Assembly: GCA_011524395.1 (NCBI GenBank)
Contig: WTKN01000015.1
Coordinates: forward strand, 1 to 50,274
Source of the DNA: Moorena sp. SS36440bin_2
GTDB lineage: Bacteria > Cyanobacteriota > Cyanobacteriia > Cyanobacteriales > Coleofasciculaceae
DNA length: 50,274 nt
Reading direction: 5' to 3'
The translations under genes and the position numbers were made by a program. Below, one piece after another: positions 24,931 through 34,866 of this stretch. The notes beneath the pieces were generated by a model, which saw only the letters and a program-made list of their open reading frames with translations, had not been told where the DNA came from and made no database searches. The number at the start of each line of letters is the position of its first letter. Position 1 is the stretch's first letter.

Positions 24931-26163
24931 CTACAAACGTTGCCAACTCAGCTTTGATGTTTCCTCATCCAGATGCCAGCGTAATAACTGAGCTGGTTGA
25001 CCAATGTTGAGGGTTGGTAAACCGATGGCTTGGCGAGGAGAAACCGTTGCGAGGGCAATGCCATTCTCAACGCTACAAATTCCCCACTGGACTAAATTCT
25101 CTACCCCTACCAATAATGGCAAGGTTGTCCCAGATAATGTCCCATCTGGTAGGCGTGCTGTCCCGTCTTTGACCTCTATCTGGCGGGTGTCCCAGGGATA
25201 GACACCATCGGGTAATCCTATTGGTGCTAGGGCATCGCTAACTAGAAAAATCCCTTGTTGATAATTCCCAGCACGGAGCAGCAGTTGGATCATGGTGGAA
25301 CAAACGTGCTGACCATCGGCAATTAGTCCACACTGGACACCGGGAGTAACTAGGGCAGCTCCCAGTAATCCTGGTTTGCGGTGATGGAGTCCTGGCATAG
25401 CATTAAAGGCATGGGTTACCATGGATGCCCCACGTTCAAAGGCGCTTTGGGCTTGTTCTGCTGTGGCTTGGGAGTGACCGAGACTAACGATTATGTTGCG
25501 CGATCGCAAATACGGAATCACCTCACCAATGCTATCTAACTCTGGCGCTATAGTAATAAGGTTGACCAGATCACCATAGTCTGCCAAAACTTCCTTGACA
25601 TTTTCAATAGTAAGTGGTAAAAGATACTCAAGAGGATGAGCTCCCCGTTTTTGGGGATTGAGAAACGGCCCTTCTAGATGGACACCCAAGATGCGAGCGC
25701 TTGGGGTCTGGTAAGGTTGGGAAGGGATAAATTCAGCAAACACAGAAAGCGATCGCTGAATCTTCTCGATCGAGGTAGTGACCAGAGTGGGTAAAAACTG
25801 ATCCACACCCTGATGCCAAAGGAATTGACAAATATCCTGGAGTAAAGGGATGTGGTGAAAATCCACATCGGTGAAGGCTAAGCCTAGCCCCCCATTAATC
25901 TGCAAATCCACACCCCCTAGGGACACCCAATCCCCAGCAACGTCAAGGATAGCCGGGTTAGGAAGAGTTTCTAGCTTGGGTGCGATCGGCCTTTGGCCTC
26001 CGCTACGCGAACGCGTTCGCGCAGCGTCGCCTACGGCGAAAGCGTGGCCTTTGGCCTCAGCCCCGCTTTCAGCGATCGCTTCAATAATGCCATGATCATT
26101 AATGTGAATATTCTGTAAACCCTCGTAACTAGGGACACGAGCATTGATAATATCTAGAGTCAT
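24931..26163 (-). CDS. nagA: N-acetylglucosamine-6-phosphate deacetylase with a repeat-derived insertion
   Basis: A 410-residue amidohydrolase that deacetylates GlcNAc-6-phosphate in amino-sugar recycling. Metal and active-site motifs are present: VHLEGPFLNP, SLGHSQAT, VTHAFNAM and LVSDALAPIG. Near the N-terminus, about 28 residues (around 34-61, rich in Ala, Arg, Gly and Ser: HAFAVGDAARTRSRSGGQ) interrupt the beta-sandwich just before the conserved GDWVSLGGVDLQINGG. This stretch is encoded by a palindromic repeat inserted in frame. The catalytic barrel is intact, so activity is plausible. It diverges from purE with 46 bases between starts. Confidence 0.9.
   Translation of the reverse strand: MTLDIINARVPSYEGLQNIHINDHGIIEAIAESGAEAKGHAFAVGDAARTRSRSGGQRPIAPKLETLPNPAILDVAGDWVSLGGVDLQINGGLGLAFTDVDFHHIPLLQDICQFLWHQGVDQFLPTLVTTSIEKIQRSLSVFAEFIPSQPYQTPSARILGVHLEGPFLNPQKRGAHPLEYLLPLTIENVKEVLADYGDLVNLITIAPELDSIGEVIPYLRSRNIIVSLGHSQATAEQAQSAFERGASMVTHAFNAMPGLHHRKPGLLGAALVTPGVQCGLIADGQHVCSTMIQLLLRAGNYQQGIFLVSDALAPIGLPDGVYPWDTRQIEVKDGTARLPDGTLSGTTLPLLVGVENLVQWGICSVENGIALATVSPRQAIGLPTLNIGQPAQLLRWHLDEETSKLSWQRL
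25981..26064. repeat. Palindromic repeat inserted in frame within nagA
   Basis: Two copies of the GCGTTCGCGTAGCG family meet head to head, creating the perfect palindrome CGCGAACGCGTTCGCG at 26006-26021, flanked by GGCCTTTGGCC motifs on both sides. About 84 bases, a multiple of three, keep the nagA frame open. Confidence 0.85.
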
Positions 26164-26209
26164 TAGGGAATGTGGCGAAGTCTAATTCATTTACCATCAA
26201 ACATGATTC

Positions 26210-26737
26210 ATGACCAATAACCAACCGTTAATTGGGATTATTATGGGCAGCGATTCCGATTTGCCCACCATGCAAAATGCGATCGCAGTATGTGAAGACT
26301 TTGGTGTTCCTTGGGAAGTAGCGATTGTGTCTGCCCATCGCACCCCTGAACGGATGGTAAATTATGCTCAAGACGCCCACAAGCGTGGACTCAAAGTTAT
26401 TATCGCTGGTGCTGGTGGGGCGGCTCATCTGCCTGGGATGGTGGCGGCTCTAACACCCTTGCCTGTGATTGGGGTTCCAGTGTCTAGTCGTCAGTTAAAG
26501 GGTATTGATTCCCTATACTCCATTGTTCAAATGCCTGGAGGAATTCCCGTCGCTACTGTAGCAATTGGTAATGCCAAGAATGCTGGGTTGTTAGCAGTGC
26601 AGATTTTGGGCACTCATCAGCCGGAATTACTAGATAGAGTCCAGCAGTATCGCCAGAATTTAGCAGAATCAGTGATGGAAAAGCAAGCATTGCTTGATGA
26701 GTTAGGTTATCAGCAATACTTAGAGCAGATGAGTTAA
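26210..26737 (+). CDS. purE: N5-carboxyaminoimidazole ribonucleotide mutase
   Basis: A 175-residue PurE that moves the carboxylate of N5-CAIR to give CAIR in purine synthesis. GSDSDLPTM, the SAHRTPERM active-site loop and [14 protein letters not shown] are all present. Length is normal, and the protein is expected to be a cytosolic octamer. The ATG at 26210 is the family start. It shares a 46-base divergent spacer with nagA, but the two pathways are unrelated. Confidence 0.95.
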   Translation: MTNNQPLIGIIMGSDSDLPTMQNAIAVCEDFGVPWEVAIVSAHRTPERMVNYAQDAHKRGLKVIIAGAGGAAHLPGMVAALTPLPVIGVPVSSRQLKGIDSLYSIVQMPGGIPVATVAIGNAKNAGLLAVQILGTHQPELLDRVQQYRQNLAESVMEKQALLDELGYQQYLEQMS

Positions 26738-27058
26738 TCTGGTTGCTGAGACTTTCAGAAGGTTAGCCTTTAAAAAGGCCAAAAACCCCCCTATCAAAAA
26801 GGGCATCAGGGTCAGCCATTATAGGGGGGATGTGACCGAAAATAATTTGAGCGTAATCCGACTCGTTCTATTACGTTAAGCTGGGGGATCTCAAAAGCAT
26901 CCCACCGAAGGGCGGCATCTGTTATAAATGAGCCGAGACTAAAGGCAATAGGACTTACGAATAGGAAGTTGAGTTTGGTGTTCAGCTGAAATACCAATAG
27001 CCTGTCCACACCAAATCCAAGTCATGTCAACAAACAATCTAGGAGGTAAATAGAGTTC
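26738..27058. other. Gene-free gap between purE and cysC
   Basis: Two hairpins follow purE: GCCTTT/AAAGGC at 26766-26779, and CCCCCCTAT (26786-26794) with ATAGGGGGG (26821-26829). The second is a dispersed-looking palindrome. At the right end AGGAGGT (about 27041) lies some 12 bases before cysC and is the strongest Shine-Dalgarno match in the window. No gene seen. Confidence 0.7.
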
Positions 27059-27595
27059 ATGGAACATCGTGGTGTTACAGTATGGTTAACTGGTCTTAGT
27101 GGTGCTGGAAAGACCACTATTACTAAGGCATTAGAAGAAAAACTAAACGCCCAAGGATGCAAGCTGGAAGTCTTGGATGGGGATATCGTCCGTCAGAACT
27201 TAACCAAAGGACTCGGATTTAGTAAAGAAGACCGGGATACAAACATTCGCCGAATTGGCTTTGTTGCCCATCTTTTAACCCGCAATGGAGTTATTGTCCT
27301 GGTATCCGCAATCTCCCCTTACCGTGAAATTCGAGAGGAGGTCAAGCAACGGATTGGTGACTTTGTAGAAGTTTATGTTAATGCTCCCCTAAACGTTTGC
27401 GAAGACCGAGATGTCAAAGGACTTTACAAACGAGCTCGTGCTGGAGAAATTAAGAGTTTTACTGGTATTGATGACCCCTATGAGCCACCATTAAATCCGG
27501 AGGTAGAATGTCGCACTGACAAAGAAGAATTATCAGAAAGTGTGGATAAAGTTATCAAAAAGCTGGAAGAGTTAAATTATATTTCTAGTACTTGA
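27059..27595 (+). CDS. cysC: Adenylylsulfate kinase
   Basis: A 178-residue APS kinase that phosphorylates adenosine 5'-phosphosulfate to PAPS. The P-loop GLSGAGKTT is at residues 12-20; [28 protein letters not shown] and the mobile-lid region [13 protein letters not shown] are typical. Preceded by a strong AGGAGGT ribosome site. The sulfate adenylyltransferase gene follows 113 bases downstream in the same direction, so the two steps of sulfate activation are adjacent. Confidence 0.95.
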   Translation: MEHRGVTVWLTGLSGAGKTTITKALEEKLNAQGCKLEVLDGDIVRQNLTKGLGFSKEDRDTNIRRIGFVAHLLTRNGVIVLVSAISPYREIREEVKQRIGDFVEVYVNAPLNVCEDRDVKGLYKRARAGEIKSFTGIDDPYEPPLNPEVECRTDKEELSESVDKVIKKLEELNYISST

Positions 27596-27708
27596 AGCAT
27601 AATCTTTATACGTGAACTAAAGCATCCCACTTACACGCTTTGGAGTGGGAGTCGTATCTTGAGACAATTCTTGAGACAATTGTAGAATCTAATTATTATT
27701 CCTAGAGT

Positions 27709-28896
27709 ATGCAAAGCCCGGTGTTAAGCCATCCTTCACAAACTATCTCAGCTCACGGTGGTCAACTGATCAATCGTGTTGCTACACCCGAACAGCGGCA
27801 GGAATTTTTGGATAAAGCTGAATTTCTGCCCAGAGTCACACTAGATAAACGGGCTGTCAGCGACCTGGAAATGATTGCTATCGGTGGCTTTAGTCCCCTG
27901 ACTGGCTTCATGACCAAAGAAGACTACGAATCAGTGGTAGACCGGATGCGTCTAGCCAATAACCTACCGTGGTCAGTTCCAATCACCCTCTCGGTTACCT
28001 CTGAAGTAGCTGCTCCTCTGCAAGAAGGGGGGTTAGTCCGTTTGGATGATACCAGTGGTCAGTTTATTGGTGTATTAGAACTGACAGAAAAATATTCTTA
28101 CGACAAAACCCATGAAGCGGTGCAAGTGTACCGCACTGATGAAGATAAGCATCCTGGTGTGAAAGTCGTGTATGACCAGGGAGAGATTAATTTAGCTGGT
28201 TCGGTATGGTTACTGGAACGGTTACCCCATCCCCAGTTTCCCCCCTACCAAATCGATCCAGAAAAATCGAGAGCCATGTTCTCAGAACGGGGTTGGAAAA
28301 CAGTGGTCGGTTTCCAAACCCGTAATCCCATTCATAGGGCTCATGAATATATCATCAAGTGTGCTCTAGAAACCGTAGACGGTTTGTTTCTTCATCCTTT
28401 AGTAGGTGCTACTAAAAGCGACGACATCCCAGCAGATGTACGGATGCGTTGCTATGAAATCATGTTGGAGAATTATTTTCCCAATGACCGAGTGATTCTA
28501 GCAATTAACCCTGCTGCCATGCGTTATGCTGGCCCAAGAGAAGCCATTTTCCATGCTTTGGTACGGAAGAATTATGGCTGTACCCATTTTATTGTAGGAC
28601 GGGATCACGCTGGTGTGGGAGACTATTATGGCACCTATGATGCCCAACAAATTTTTGGTGAGTTTGAGCCAGGTGAGTTGGGGATTATGCCAATGAAGTT
28701 TGAGCACGCTTTCTACTGCACTCGCACCCAAGGTATGGCTACCGCAAAGACGAGTCCAAGTACACCAGAGCAGAGGATTCATTTATCCGGTACTAAGGTA
28801 CGGAAAATGCTACGTGAGGGAGAGTTACCACCACCGGAATTTTCCCGACCTGAAGTGGCAGCAGAACTGGCTAAGGCAATGCACGAGACGAGTTGA
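27709..28896 (+). CDS. sat: Sulfate adenylyltransferase
   Basis: A 395-residue dissimilatory-type (single-chain) ATP sulfurylase making APS from ATP and sulfate. [12 protein letters not shown] near residue 203 is the nucleotide-binding motif, and VGRDHAGVG supplies the second conserved loop. No fused kinase domain is present; that role belongs to the cysC gene just upstream. Length is typical of cyanobacterial Sat. Confidence 0.95.
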   Translation: MQSPVLSHPSQTISAHGGQLINRVATPEQRQEFLDKAEFLPRVTLDKRAVSDLEMIAIGGFSPLTGFMTKEDYESVVDRMRLANNLPWSVPITLSVTSEVAAPLQEGGLVRLDDTSGQFIGVLELTEKYSYDKTHEAVQVYRTDEDKHPGVKVVYDQGEINLAGSVWLLERLPHPQFPPYQIDPEKSRAMFSERGWKTVVGFQTRNPIHRAHEYIIKCALETVDGLFLHPLVGATKSDDIPADVRMRCYEIMLENYFPNDRVILAINPAAMRYAGPREAIFHALVRKNYGCTHFIVGRDHAGVGDYYGTYDAQQIFGEFEPGELGIMPMKFEHAFYCTRTQGMATAKTSPSTPEQRIHLSGTKVRKMLREGELPPPEFSRPEVAAELAKAMHETS

Positions 28897-29024
28897 AGGT
28901 TACGCAAACAACCTATAACTAGTGAACTAGTGAACTAGCTGAACTGGGAATCCCACGGCTTGTGGTCGTGGGAGCGCCAATCCTGGTAGGCTGATAGCTG
29001 AAATCTGAAAGCTGAAGCGCGGAT
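28897..29024. other. Spacer with TCCCACG hairpin
   Basis: TCCCACG (28951-28957) pairs with CGTGGGA (28967-28973) around a nine-base loop, downstream of sat. No T-run follows. Two ACTAGTGAACTAG units lie at 28918-28938, and a CTGATAGCTGAAATCTGAAAG repeat-like patch lies just before the next start. Confidence 0.55.
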
Positions 29025-31340
29025 ATGGGACTTAATCGCCGGACTTTTCTGCAAAAAGCTAGTTTGGGATTGGCAACATTAGGAGTAAGTGAAACAATAC
29101 TATCCCTCCTAGGGAATAGTGGTTTAGCTGTTCCTGGAATAGACCGTTACTTCCAAGTATTAGCACAACCCCTTGGGCGAAAGTTAGCCCTACTAGTGGG
29201 TATCAACAAGTATCCTCGTAGCACACTCTTGGATGGCTGTGTTACTGATGTAGAACTACAACAAGAACTATTGATTCATCGGTTTGGCTTCAATCCGAAG
29301 GATATACTTATACTTAACGATGACCAAGCGACCCGAGAAAATATTGAAACGGCTTTTATTGAACATCTGACGGAGCAAGCTAAACCAGGTGACGTGGTAG
29401 TCTTCCACTTCAGTGGCTTCGGTAGTCAGGTCAAGCTATCTAAAGAGTATCAAACCGATAAGTCTGTTGCACTTCAAAATAGTTTGGTTCCAGTAGATGG
29501 GAGCCTGACCAAAAAAAAACCTAAGGTAGCCAACGATTTACTGGAAGAAACGCTAGTTTTGCTATTGCGATCGCTAGCCACTGACCAAGTCACTACAGTA
29601 CTTGATACTAGTCACACGGTAGCTGATAGCCTCCTCCAAGGAAATATTAAGGTACGCTCTAGTACTAACCCACCAGCCCGAGAGGCTAGTCGGGATGAAC
29701 TGGCTTTTCAAGAGCAACTGCGGCGGCGGATACAGGATTCTGGGAAAGGGATGGTCAACCGGCAATCGGTTTCGGTTGTGCCTGGAGCGGTGAATCCTAT
29801 GGCTGGTCTACTTCTAACCGCTGCTGAACCAAATCAAATCGCCATGGAGGCAAAATGGAATGGTTTCAGTGCTGGCTTATTTACCTATGCTCTTACTCAG
29901 TATCTGTGGCAGGCAATACCAACAACCACAAGTCAGGTGAGCCTGACTCATGCTTGTGTGATGGTTAATCAACTGACAGGTACACAACAACAGCCCAAGT
30001 TGGGGGGTCAGAGTAGTCTTGAGCCAATACCTACCTATTATCTGCCCCCTGACCCTAGCATGGGAGCGGATGGTGTCGTCACTGCCCTGGAAGATAATGG
30101 TCAAACTGCACAGTTGTGGTTAGCAGGATTACCAGCAACAGTTGTGGATAACTATAGCAACAATTCTGTATTGTCTGTATTGGAAGCCGGTGCTAACTCG
30201 GGAGTCTCTCAACTACAAATAACCTCTAAAGATGGTCTGACGGCTAAGGCAAAATTTATTGGTGGTAGTACTGATAATAACAATCAGCTACAAGTTGGGC
30301 AGCTGGTGCAAGAAGTAGTCCGGGTGTTACCCCGTAATATTGGTATAACGGTAGCTCTGGATGGGAACCTAGAACGAATTGAGCGAGTAGATGCTACCAG
30401 CGCCTTTTCTAGTATCTCTAATGCATCGATAGTGCAAGCAGGGGAACAACCTGCTGATTACTTGTTTGGTAAAGCACTATCTGCCAAAAAGTTTGGGGGA
30501 GGGGGTTATGGAATCTTCTATCTCGACGGTGAACCCATACCTAATGGAGTTGGGGAAGCTGGGGTAGCTGTGAAGTCAGCAGCTATGGGATTAGCTGGTA
30601 AACTGAACACCTTGCTGGCAGCAAAATTGCTACGGCTAACCGCTAATGATGGATCTTCCGGTCTAGGTATTCGGGTATCCCTACAGATGATTAAACCAGA
30701 GGAAAAGCTAGTGATGCAACTCGAAACATTACGGACGGCTTCCTCCTCACGGGTAGCTTGGGTAGGTGAGGGGCCAGCTAAAAAATCTCAGGGTGAGTTG
30801 ACGGAAACTGTGGCAGAAGCAGGTGTTCCTATTTTGCCGATTGGGAGTCGTCTCCATTATCAGATCGAAAACTACGGTGACCAACCGGTCTATTTCTTGC
30901 TATTAGGCTTTAATACCAATGGCAATGCGATCGCACTATATGAACTGCCATTTTTGGAAACATCACAGACTTCAGAAAACTCTTCATCTATAAAAAATGC
31001 CGTAATTGCTCCTGGGGAAACTCTAACCCTGCCATCAGCCGTAGCTTCGGTTGGTGGGATTGTCTCAGGTCCTAGTGGATTGGTGGAAATGCAACTGATT
31101 TGCAGTCGCTCCCCCTTCACTCAGGCCGGTACAGCTCTCGATGCTGTGCCATCTCGTCGCGGAATCGGAGCACCAATTGATGATTTGTTTAACCCTTTGG
31201 AAGTAGCCCAGGCGGTCTTGCAAGACATACACGATGCTAGTGCCAATTACCTAGATTCTTCCCTGAGTATAGGTGCTGATTTCTACGCCTTGGATGTCAA
31301 TACTTGGGCAACTTTAAGTTTTCTTTATCGGGTGGTTTGA
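29025..31340 (+). CDS. Tat-type exported caspase-fold (C14) protein lacking catalytic residues
   Basis: A 771-residue protein. The N-terminus NRRTFLQKASLGLATLG is a twin-arginine signal. A caspase/orthocaspase p20-like domain spans about residues 50-340 (ALLVGINKYP, VVFHFSGFGSQ, TVLDTSHTVAD). The SGHG motif reads SGFG (Phe132) and the DSCHSG motif reads DTSHTV (Ser196), so both His and Cys of the dyad are lost and proteolysis is not expected. The C-terminal half includes a DUF4384-like region (YFLLLGFNTNGNAIALYELP). Export places it in the periplasm or lumen. It may be a scaffold or decoy. Pseudo-orthocaspases with other substitutions are known in cyanobacteria. Confidence 0.82.
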   Translation: MGLNRRTFLQKASLGLATLGVSETILSLLGNSGLAVPGIDRYFQVLAQPLGRKLALLVGINKYPRSTLLDGCVTDVELQQELLIHRFGFNPKDILILNDDQATRENIETAFIEHLTEQAKPGDVVVFHFSGFGSQVKLSKEYQTDKSVALQNSLVPVDGSLTKKKPKVANDLLEETLVLLLRSLATDQVTTVLDTSHTVADSLLQGNIKVRSSTNPPAREASRDELAFQEQLRRRIQDSGKGMVNRQSVSVVPGAVNPMAGLLLTAAEPNQIAMEAKWNGFSAGLFTYALTQYLWQAIPTTTSQVSLTHACVMVNQLTGTQQQPKLGGQSSLEPIPTYYLPPDPSMGADGVVTALEDNGQTAQLWLAGLPATVVDNYSNNSVLSVLEAGANSGVSQLQITSKDGLTAKAKFIGGSTDNNNQLQVGQLVQEVVRVLPRNIGITVALDGNLERIERVDATSAFSSISNASIVQAGEQPADYLFGKALSAKKFGGGGYGIFYLDGEPIPNGVGEAGVAVKSAAMGLAGKLNTLLAAKLLRLTANDGSSGLGIRVSLQMIKPEEKLVMQLETLRTASSSRVAWVGEGPAKKSQGELTETVAEAGVPILPIGSRLHYQIENYGDQPVYFLLLGFNTNGNAIALYELPFLETSQTSENSSSIKNAVIAPGETLTLPSAVASVGGIVSGPSGLVEMQLICSRSPFTQAGTALDAVPSRRGIGAPIDDLFNPLEVAQAVLQDIHDASANYLDSSLSIGADFYALDVNTWATLSFLYRVV

Positions 31341-31347
31341 TTTCAGG

Positions 31348-31382
31348 TTGTTAATTGTCAATTGCTAATTGGCAATTAACAA
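31348..31382. repeat. AATTG-rich 16-bp hairpin
   Basis: TTGTTAATTGTCAATT (31348-31363) pairs with AATTGGCAATTAACAA (31367-31382) with one T-G pair and a three-base loop, seven bases after the caspase-like stop codon. It may assist termination, but no T-run follows. Similar AATTGTTAATTGT arms occur at 39852-39904. Confidence 0.7.
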
Positions 31383-31533
31383 TTACTCCATAATTGTTTA
31401 ATAGGAAATAGGGAACATGGGTAATAGTGTGGGTAGAGGGAATATCACTAATAATTTTTAGTTATTTTATTGGTTAAACTATTATTATAACTGTGCTGAT
31501 TTCAACAACATAAATTTTATTTATTCTGACTCA

Positions 31534-32100
31534 TTAACCCTTCTGAGGTAACCTCGCTTTCCCAAACACTTGCTCCGGAGTAAGTTCCAACCCTTTAAAA
31601 AGCGAATCAGTGATCAGGGCTGCTTTGGTATAAGTCCGTGGTGGGGCATCTGGATAAAAAATTGTGATACTTCTCGCCTGAGGATCAACAACCCAAACTC
31701 GCAACACTCCCGCTTCTAAATAATCGGTTGCTTTCTCGGCTAATTGCCCAAAAGTTTGTCCTGGTGAGATAATTTCGATGGCTAACTCTGGAGGTACTGG
31801 ACAAGCCTCATCTTCTATCACTTCTGAGGGCAGACGTTGAACAGAAATGTAGGTTAAATCAGGCACAGGTACCCAGTCTTGACCGTGACGTTGCAAGGTT
31901 ATTGCCCACTCTGGATTGACTTCACCCTTTTCCTGACACCACTGATCCAAAAGTGTATATAAAGCACCAGTTACCCTAGCATGAAAACGTTTAGGAGACA
32001 TTTTCGGTACTGCAACCCCCTCAACTAATTCATAGGTTACATCGGTCGAAGGCATTGCCAGAAATTCTTCCAGCGTCAGTCTAGTTTTGAGTTTTTGCAT
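31534..32100 (-). CDS. Uma2-family (DUF820) protein
   Basis: A 188-residue protein of the Uma2/DUF820 family, a PD-(D/E)XK nuclease-like fold greatly expanded in cyanobacteria. TLEEFLAMPSTDVTYELVEG at the start, WVPVPDLTYIS, PPELAIEIISPGQ and VLRVWVVDPQARSITIF contain the expected Asp, Glu and downstream positions. The biological role is unresolved despite the nuclease-like fold. It lies 26 bases beyond the end of the CRP-AAA-polyferredoxin gene on the same strand, so co-transcription is possible. Confidence 0.9.
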   Translation of the reverse strand: MQKLKTRLTLEEFLAMPSTDVTYELVEGVAVPKMSPKRFHARVTGALYTLLDQWCQEKGEVNPEWAITLQRHGQDWVPVPDLTYISVQRLPSEVIEDEACPVPPELAIEIISPGQTFGQLAEKATDYLEAGVLRVWVVDPQARSITIFYPDAPPRTYTKAALITDSLFKGLELTPEQVFGKARLPQKG

Positions 32101-32126
32101 TTTTATAAAACTACGATATCATTATA

Positions 32127-34661
32127 TCAAAATCCCACAATAATCCACCACAAACTAATCCCTATAACTATCGTACTCACATGGTGTGGTAATAACAAAC
32201 TAAAGGGTTGACGTGCTATGTTCTGGGTCAATAACAGGGATAAAAGTACTCCAGCAATTAACGTAGTTCCCTGCAAGAACGCAATTACTGCTGGATGGGC
32301 GACCAACACAGGTAATCCTTCACCACTCAATCCAAAGGTGGCAAACATTACCGGTAAAATCCTTCCCCCTTCTCCTAAACCAAGCCGCCAATAATGAGCC
32401 AAATTACCAGCTAATACTAAAGGTAAATATCCATAAGCTAATTTAACAAACGAATTCGGCTTACGAATTTCTTTTACCTGATATAATCCTACCATTATTC
32501 CTTGAGCCAATAGTGGCAAAATGGCTGGTAAACTCAACACTGTTACCGAGAGCAAACCATGAGTCCAAAACTGACTCAAATCCCACCCTAACCCCAGGTT
32601 TTCTTGCAATTCTGGTAAACGGTGCAAAAACACTGCTCCTAACAATAAGAATAACAAGGCTACCTCATAACTGCGAGACACATGGGTAGTCCACAATTCA
32701 ATGCCTGGAGGACGTAAATTCACTTCTACTGAACGATGGGGACAGGCTTTCAAACAGGTCATGCACAACACACAATCCCGGTTATCTTCTAATTGTGCTG
32801 GATGAGAGTACAAAGGACAGCCATCGGTTTCCATGCCCTCTCCTTTTTTTGGACCACCTTTATAACATTGATAGGTACTACATTCCGCTGAACATATCCC
32901 TTGTTGTGCTCGTAATTCCGTTATCGCTAGTTTAGCGAACATGCCATTCATTCCGCCAATGGGACATAAATAGCGGCACCAGAAGCGTCGCTCAAAAATT
33001 GCGGAACATATCATCGCACCTGCTGTAATTAATAACAGCAGACAAGCGGAAAGATAAGCAGTATTTTCCAAATTCCAGAGTTCTTCCCACAATAAAATCA
33101 GGAAGAATAAGCTAAACAAAAACCATCCTCCCCAGGTTTGAGCTTGTTCTCGGGGCCAACGTTTTAACTGACGGGGAAATAGCCACAGGGATAATTTCTG
33201 AGTCACTTCCCCATAAATCATGAATGGACAAACTGCACACCATAACCTACCCACAAAGGGAAAACTAATTAATACTAAGGGCCACCACCACGCCCAGAAT
33301 AAATTAAGCGCAAAGTTTTCTTGACGATTCTGGGGTCCGATAAATAAAATAGCAACAATAATCGCAAAAGCCGTTAAGGTAAAGCCATAATTAATCCGGT
33401 CTGGCCACCAAGGACTGCGGAGAAAGCGACGTAACCCTGGATAAGCATTTAAGAGATTGATACGAAATTTCTTTTTCTTACTTTGGGATGGCCAGATAAT
33501 TTCTTCAGTTAGTTCTGAACATCCTTCTAACTGCACAATGGCTCGTTCAACTAAATTGAATAATTCCTTGAGATTATTGGGAAAATCATAAGCCTGTAAT
33601 CGCCGTAATGCTTCGGGAGTGATCCGGTTTTTATTAATACATTTAGCACGAGAGATGATACTAATATAGTAGTTGACTATGTCACCAATATCGGCTTTTC
33701 GTACCCGTAATGGTGGCACTTTAATCAATTGTCCTGCCACTGAATCAATCTCTGGCAGTTTTCTCTCGGCAATCATGATAATCCGAGCCTGACTGGTAGA
33801 GACGTTGACTGTAAAATCTCTACTGTTTTGGGAACGGCTGACTGGAGTATAGGTATTAGTTCTAACTAAATTAGCGATTTCTGGAATCAGTTCTGGGCTA
33901 AGTTCTTGAATATTATTTAATAGTAAAGTTCCTTGACCTAAGGCTTCAATTAAACCAGGTTTTCCTCCGGCACGACCAAATAATTCTGCTCCCCTAGCTT
34001 GTAATTTAGAGCAATCGACTTTAATCATGGCTTGTCGCCGATAGGGAGAACTAAAATGAATCAAGGCTGCTATGTTATCTTTTTCCAGTCCAGGCTCTCC
34101 GAAGATTATCACCGATTCGCGGTTTTCCGCTGCTTGTTTAACTTGCGATCGCAATCGCACCCCATAGCGACTTTTCCCAATAATCCCCCGTTTGGCTTTA
34201 CTAACCAGATACGGTCGTAAGATAGTTTGACGCTCTTGTTCATAGGCTAGCTGAGCGGATAACTCTTCTACTTCTTCAGCCAGTTGTTGGGAGAAAGCTT
34301 GGGTAATTTCTGGATAGTGTTCCACGAGTGCCCGAAATTCGGAAGCACTGATAAACCAAAACTGACATTCGTTGAGGGTAATTAAGGTTTGCTCAACAGG
34401 TTTGTTCAATAATAGAGCTTCTAGATTAATCACTGACCCAGGGAGTAAACCCACAGCTTGCCAATCTTCAGGATTGCTTTCAATCCGACCTGAGCGGAGA
34501 ATATATAATCCTGGGGGAGGGGTATTGGCTAGCACTAAGGTTTGGTTTGCTGGCAAAATCCGCTCTTCCAGCTTAGGTGCTAGATTCTGTAACACCTCCT
34601 GAGTCAACATACTTAGAGCAGTTCGTTGTTTTAGCCACGTCACTAAGTCTGGAAGGTTCAT
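32127..34661 (-). CDS. CRP-like, sigma54-activator-like AAA and polyferredoxin fusion membrane protein
   Basis: An 844-residue fusion. Residues about 15-130 resemble a cyclic-nucleotide-binding (CRP-type) domain. About 165-395 resemble a sigma54-activator AAA+ domain, but Walker A reads GEPGLEKDN, Walker B reads LLLNNIQEL without the acidic pair, and the GAFTGA loop is absent (ELFGRAGGKPGLIEA). About 425-840 is a NapH/NosR-like membrane region with WCAVCPF, CRYLCPIGG, CSAECSTYQC and CVLCMTCLKACP, giving at least one complete 4Fe-4S-type cluster. It may couple a sensory input to membrane redox. Cyanobacteria lack sigma54, so a transcription-activator role is unlikely. Start ATG at 34659-34661. 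Confidence 0.82.
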   Translation of the reverse strand: MNLPDLVTWLKQRTALSMLTQEVLQNLAPKLEERILPANQTLVLANTPPPGLYILRSGRIESNPEDWQAVGLLPGSVINLEALLLNKPVEQTLITLNECQFWFISASEFRALVEHYPEITQAFSQQLAEEVEELSAQLAYEQERQTILRPYLVSKAKRGIIGKSRYGVRLRSQVKQAAENRESVIIFGEPGLEKDNIAALIHFSSPYRRQAMIKVDCSKLQARGAELFGRAGGKPGLIEALGQGTLLLNNIQELSPELIPEIANLVRTNTYTPVSRSQNSRDFTVNVSTSQARIIMIAERKLPEIDSVAGQLIKVPPLRVRKADIGDIVNYYISIISRAKCINKNRITPEALRRLQAYDFPNNLKELFNLVERAIVQLEGCSELTEEIIWPSQSKKKKFRINLLNAYPGLRRFLRSPWWPDRINYGFTLTAFAIIVAILFIGPQNRQENFALNLFWAWWWPLVLISFPFVGRLWCAVCPFMIYGEVTQKLSLWLFPRQLKRWPREQAQTWGGWFLFSLFFLILLWEELWNLENTAYLSACLLLLITAGAMICSAIFERRFWCRYLCPIGGMNGMFAKLAITELRAQQGICSAECSTYQCYKGGPKKGEGMETDGCPLYSHPAQLEDNRDCVLCMTCLKACPHRSVEVNLRPPGIELWTTHVSRSYEVALLFLLLGAVFLHRLPELQENLGLGWDLSQFWTHGLLSVTVLSLPAILPLLAQGIMVGLYQVKEIRKPNSFVKLAYGYLPLVLAGNLAHYWRLGLGEGGRILPVMFATFGLSGEGLPVLVAHPAVIAFLQGTTLIAGVLLSLLLTQNIARQPFSLLLPHHVSTIVIGISLWWIIVGF

Positions 34662-34866
34662 GATTGGCTCTAGGATAGACAGTGATGGGAAGTTCAGTTA
34701 ATCAAAATATTATTATGGTTAGGGAAATTTTGTTAATTATTACTTGTTAACTGAATAGTAATAAGTCAATCTGCAACTTTCACGGCAGTTAAGCTCTGGT
34801 CGTGCCTAACCCCAGAGATCCCCCTTCATAGAATACAATTAGGATTGCTATTTTAAGTTATCTAAA

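Noticed and set aside
32127-34661. Sigma54-dependent transcription activator
   Set aside because: GAFTGA loop and Walker B acids are missing, no DNA-binding domain is present, and the protein continues into a membrane Fe-S region.
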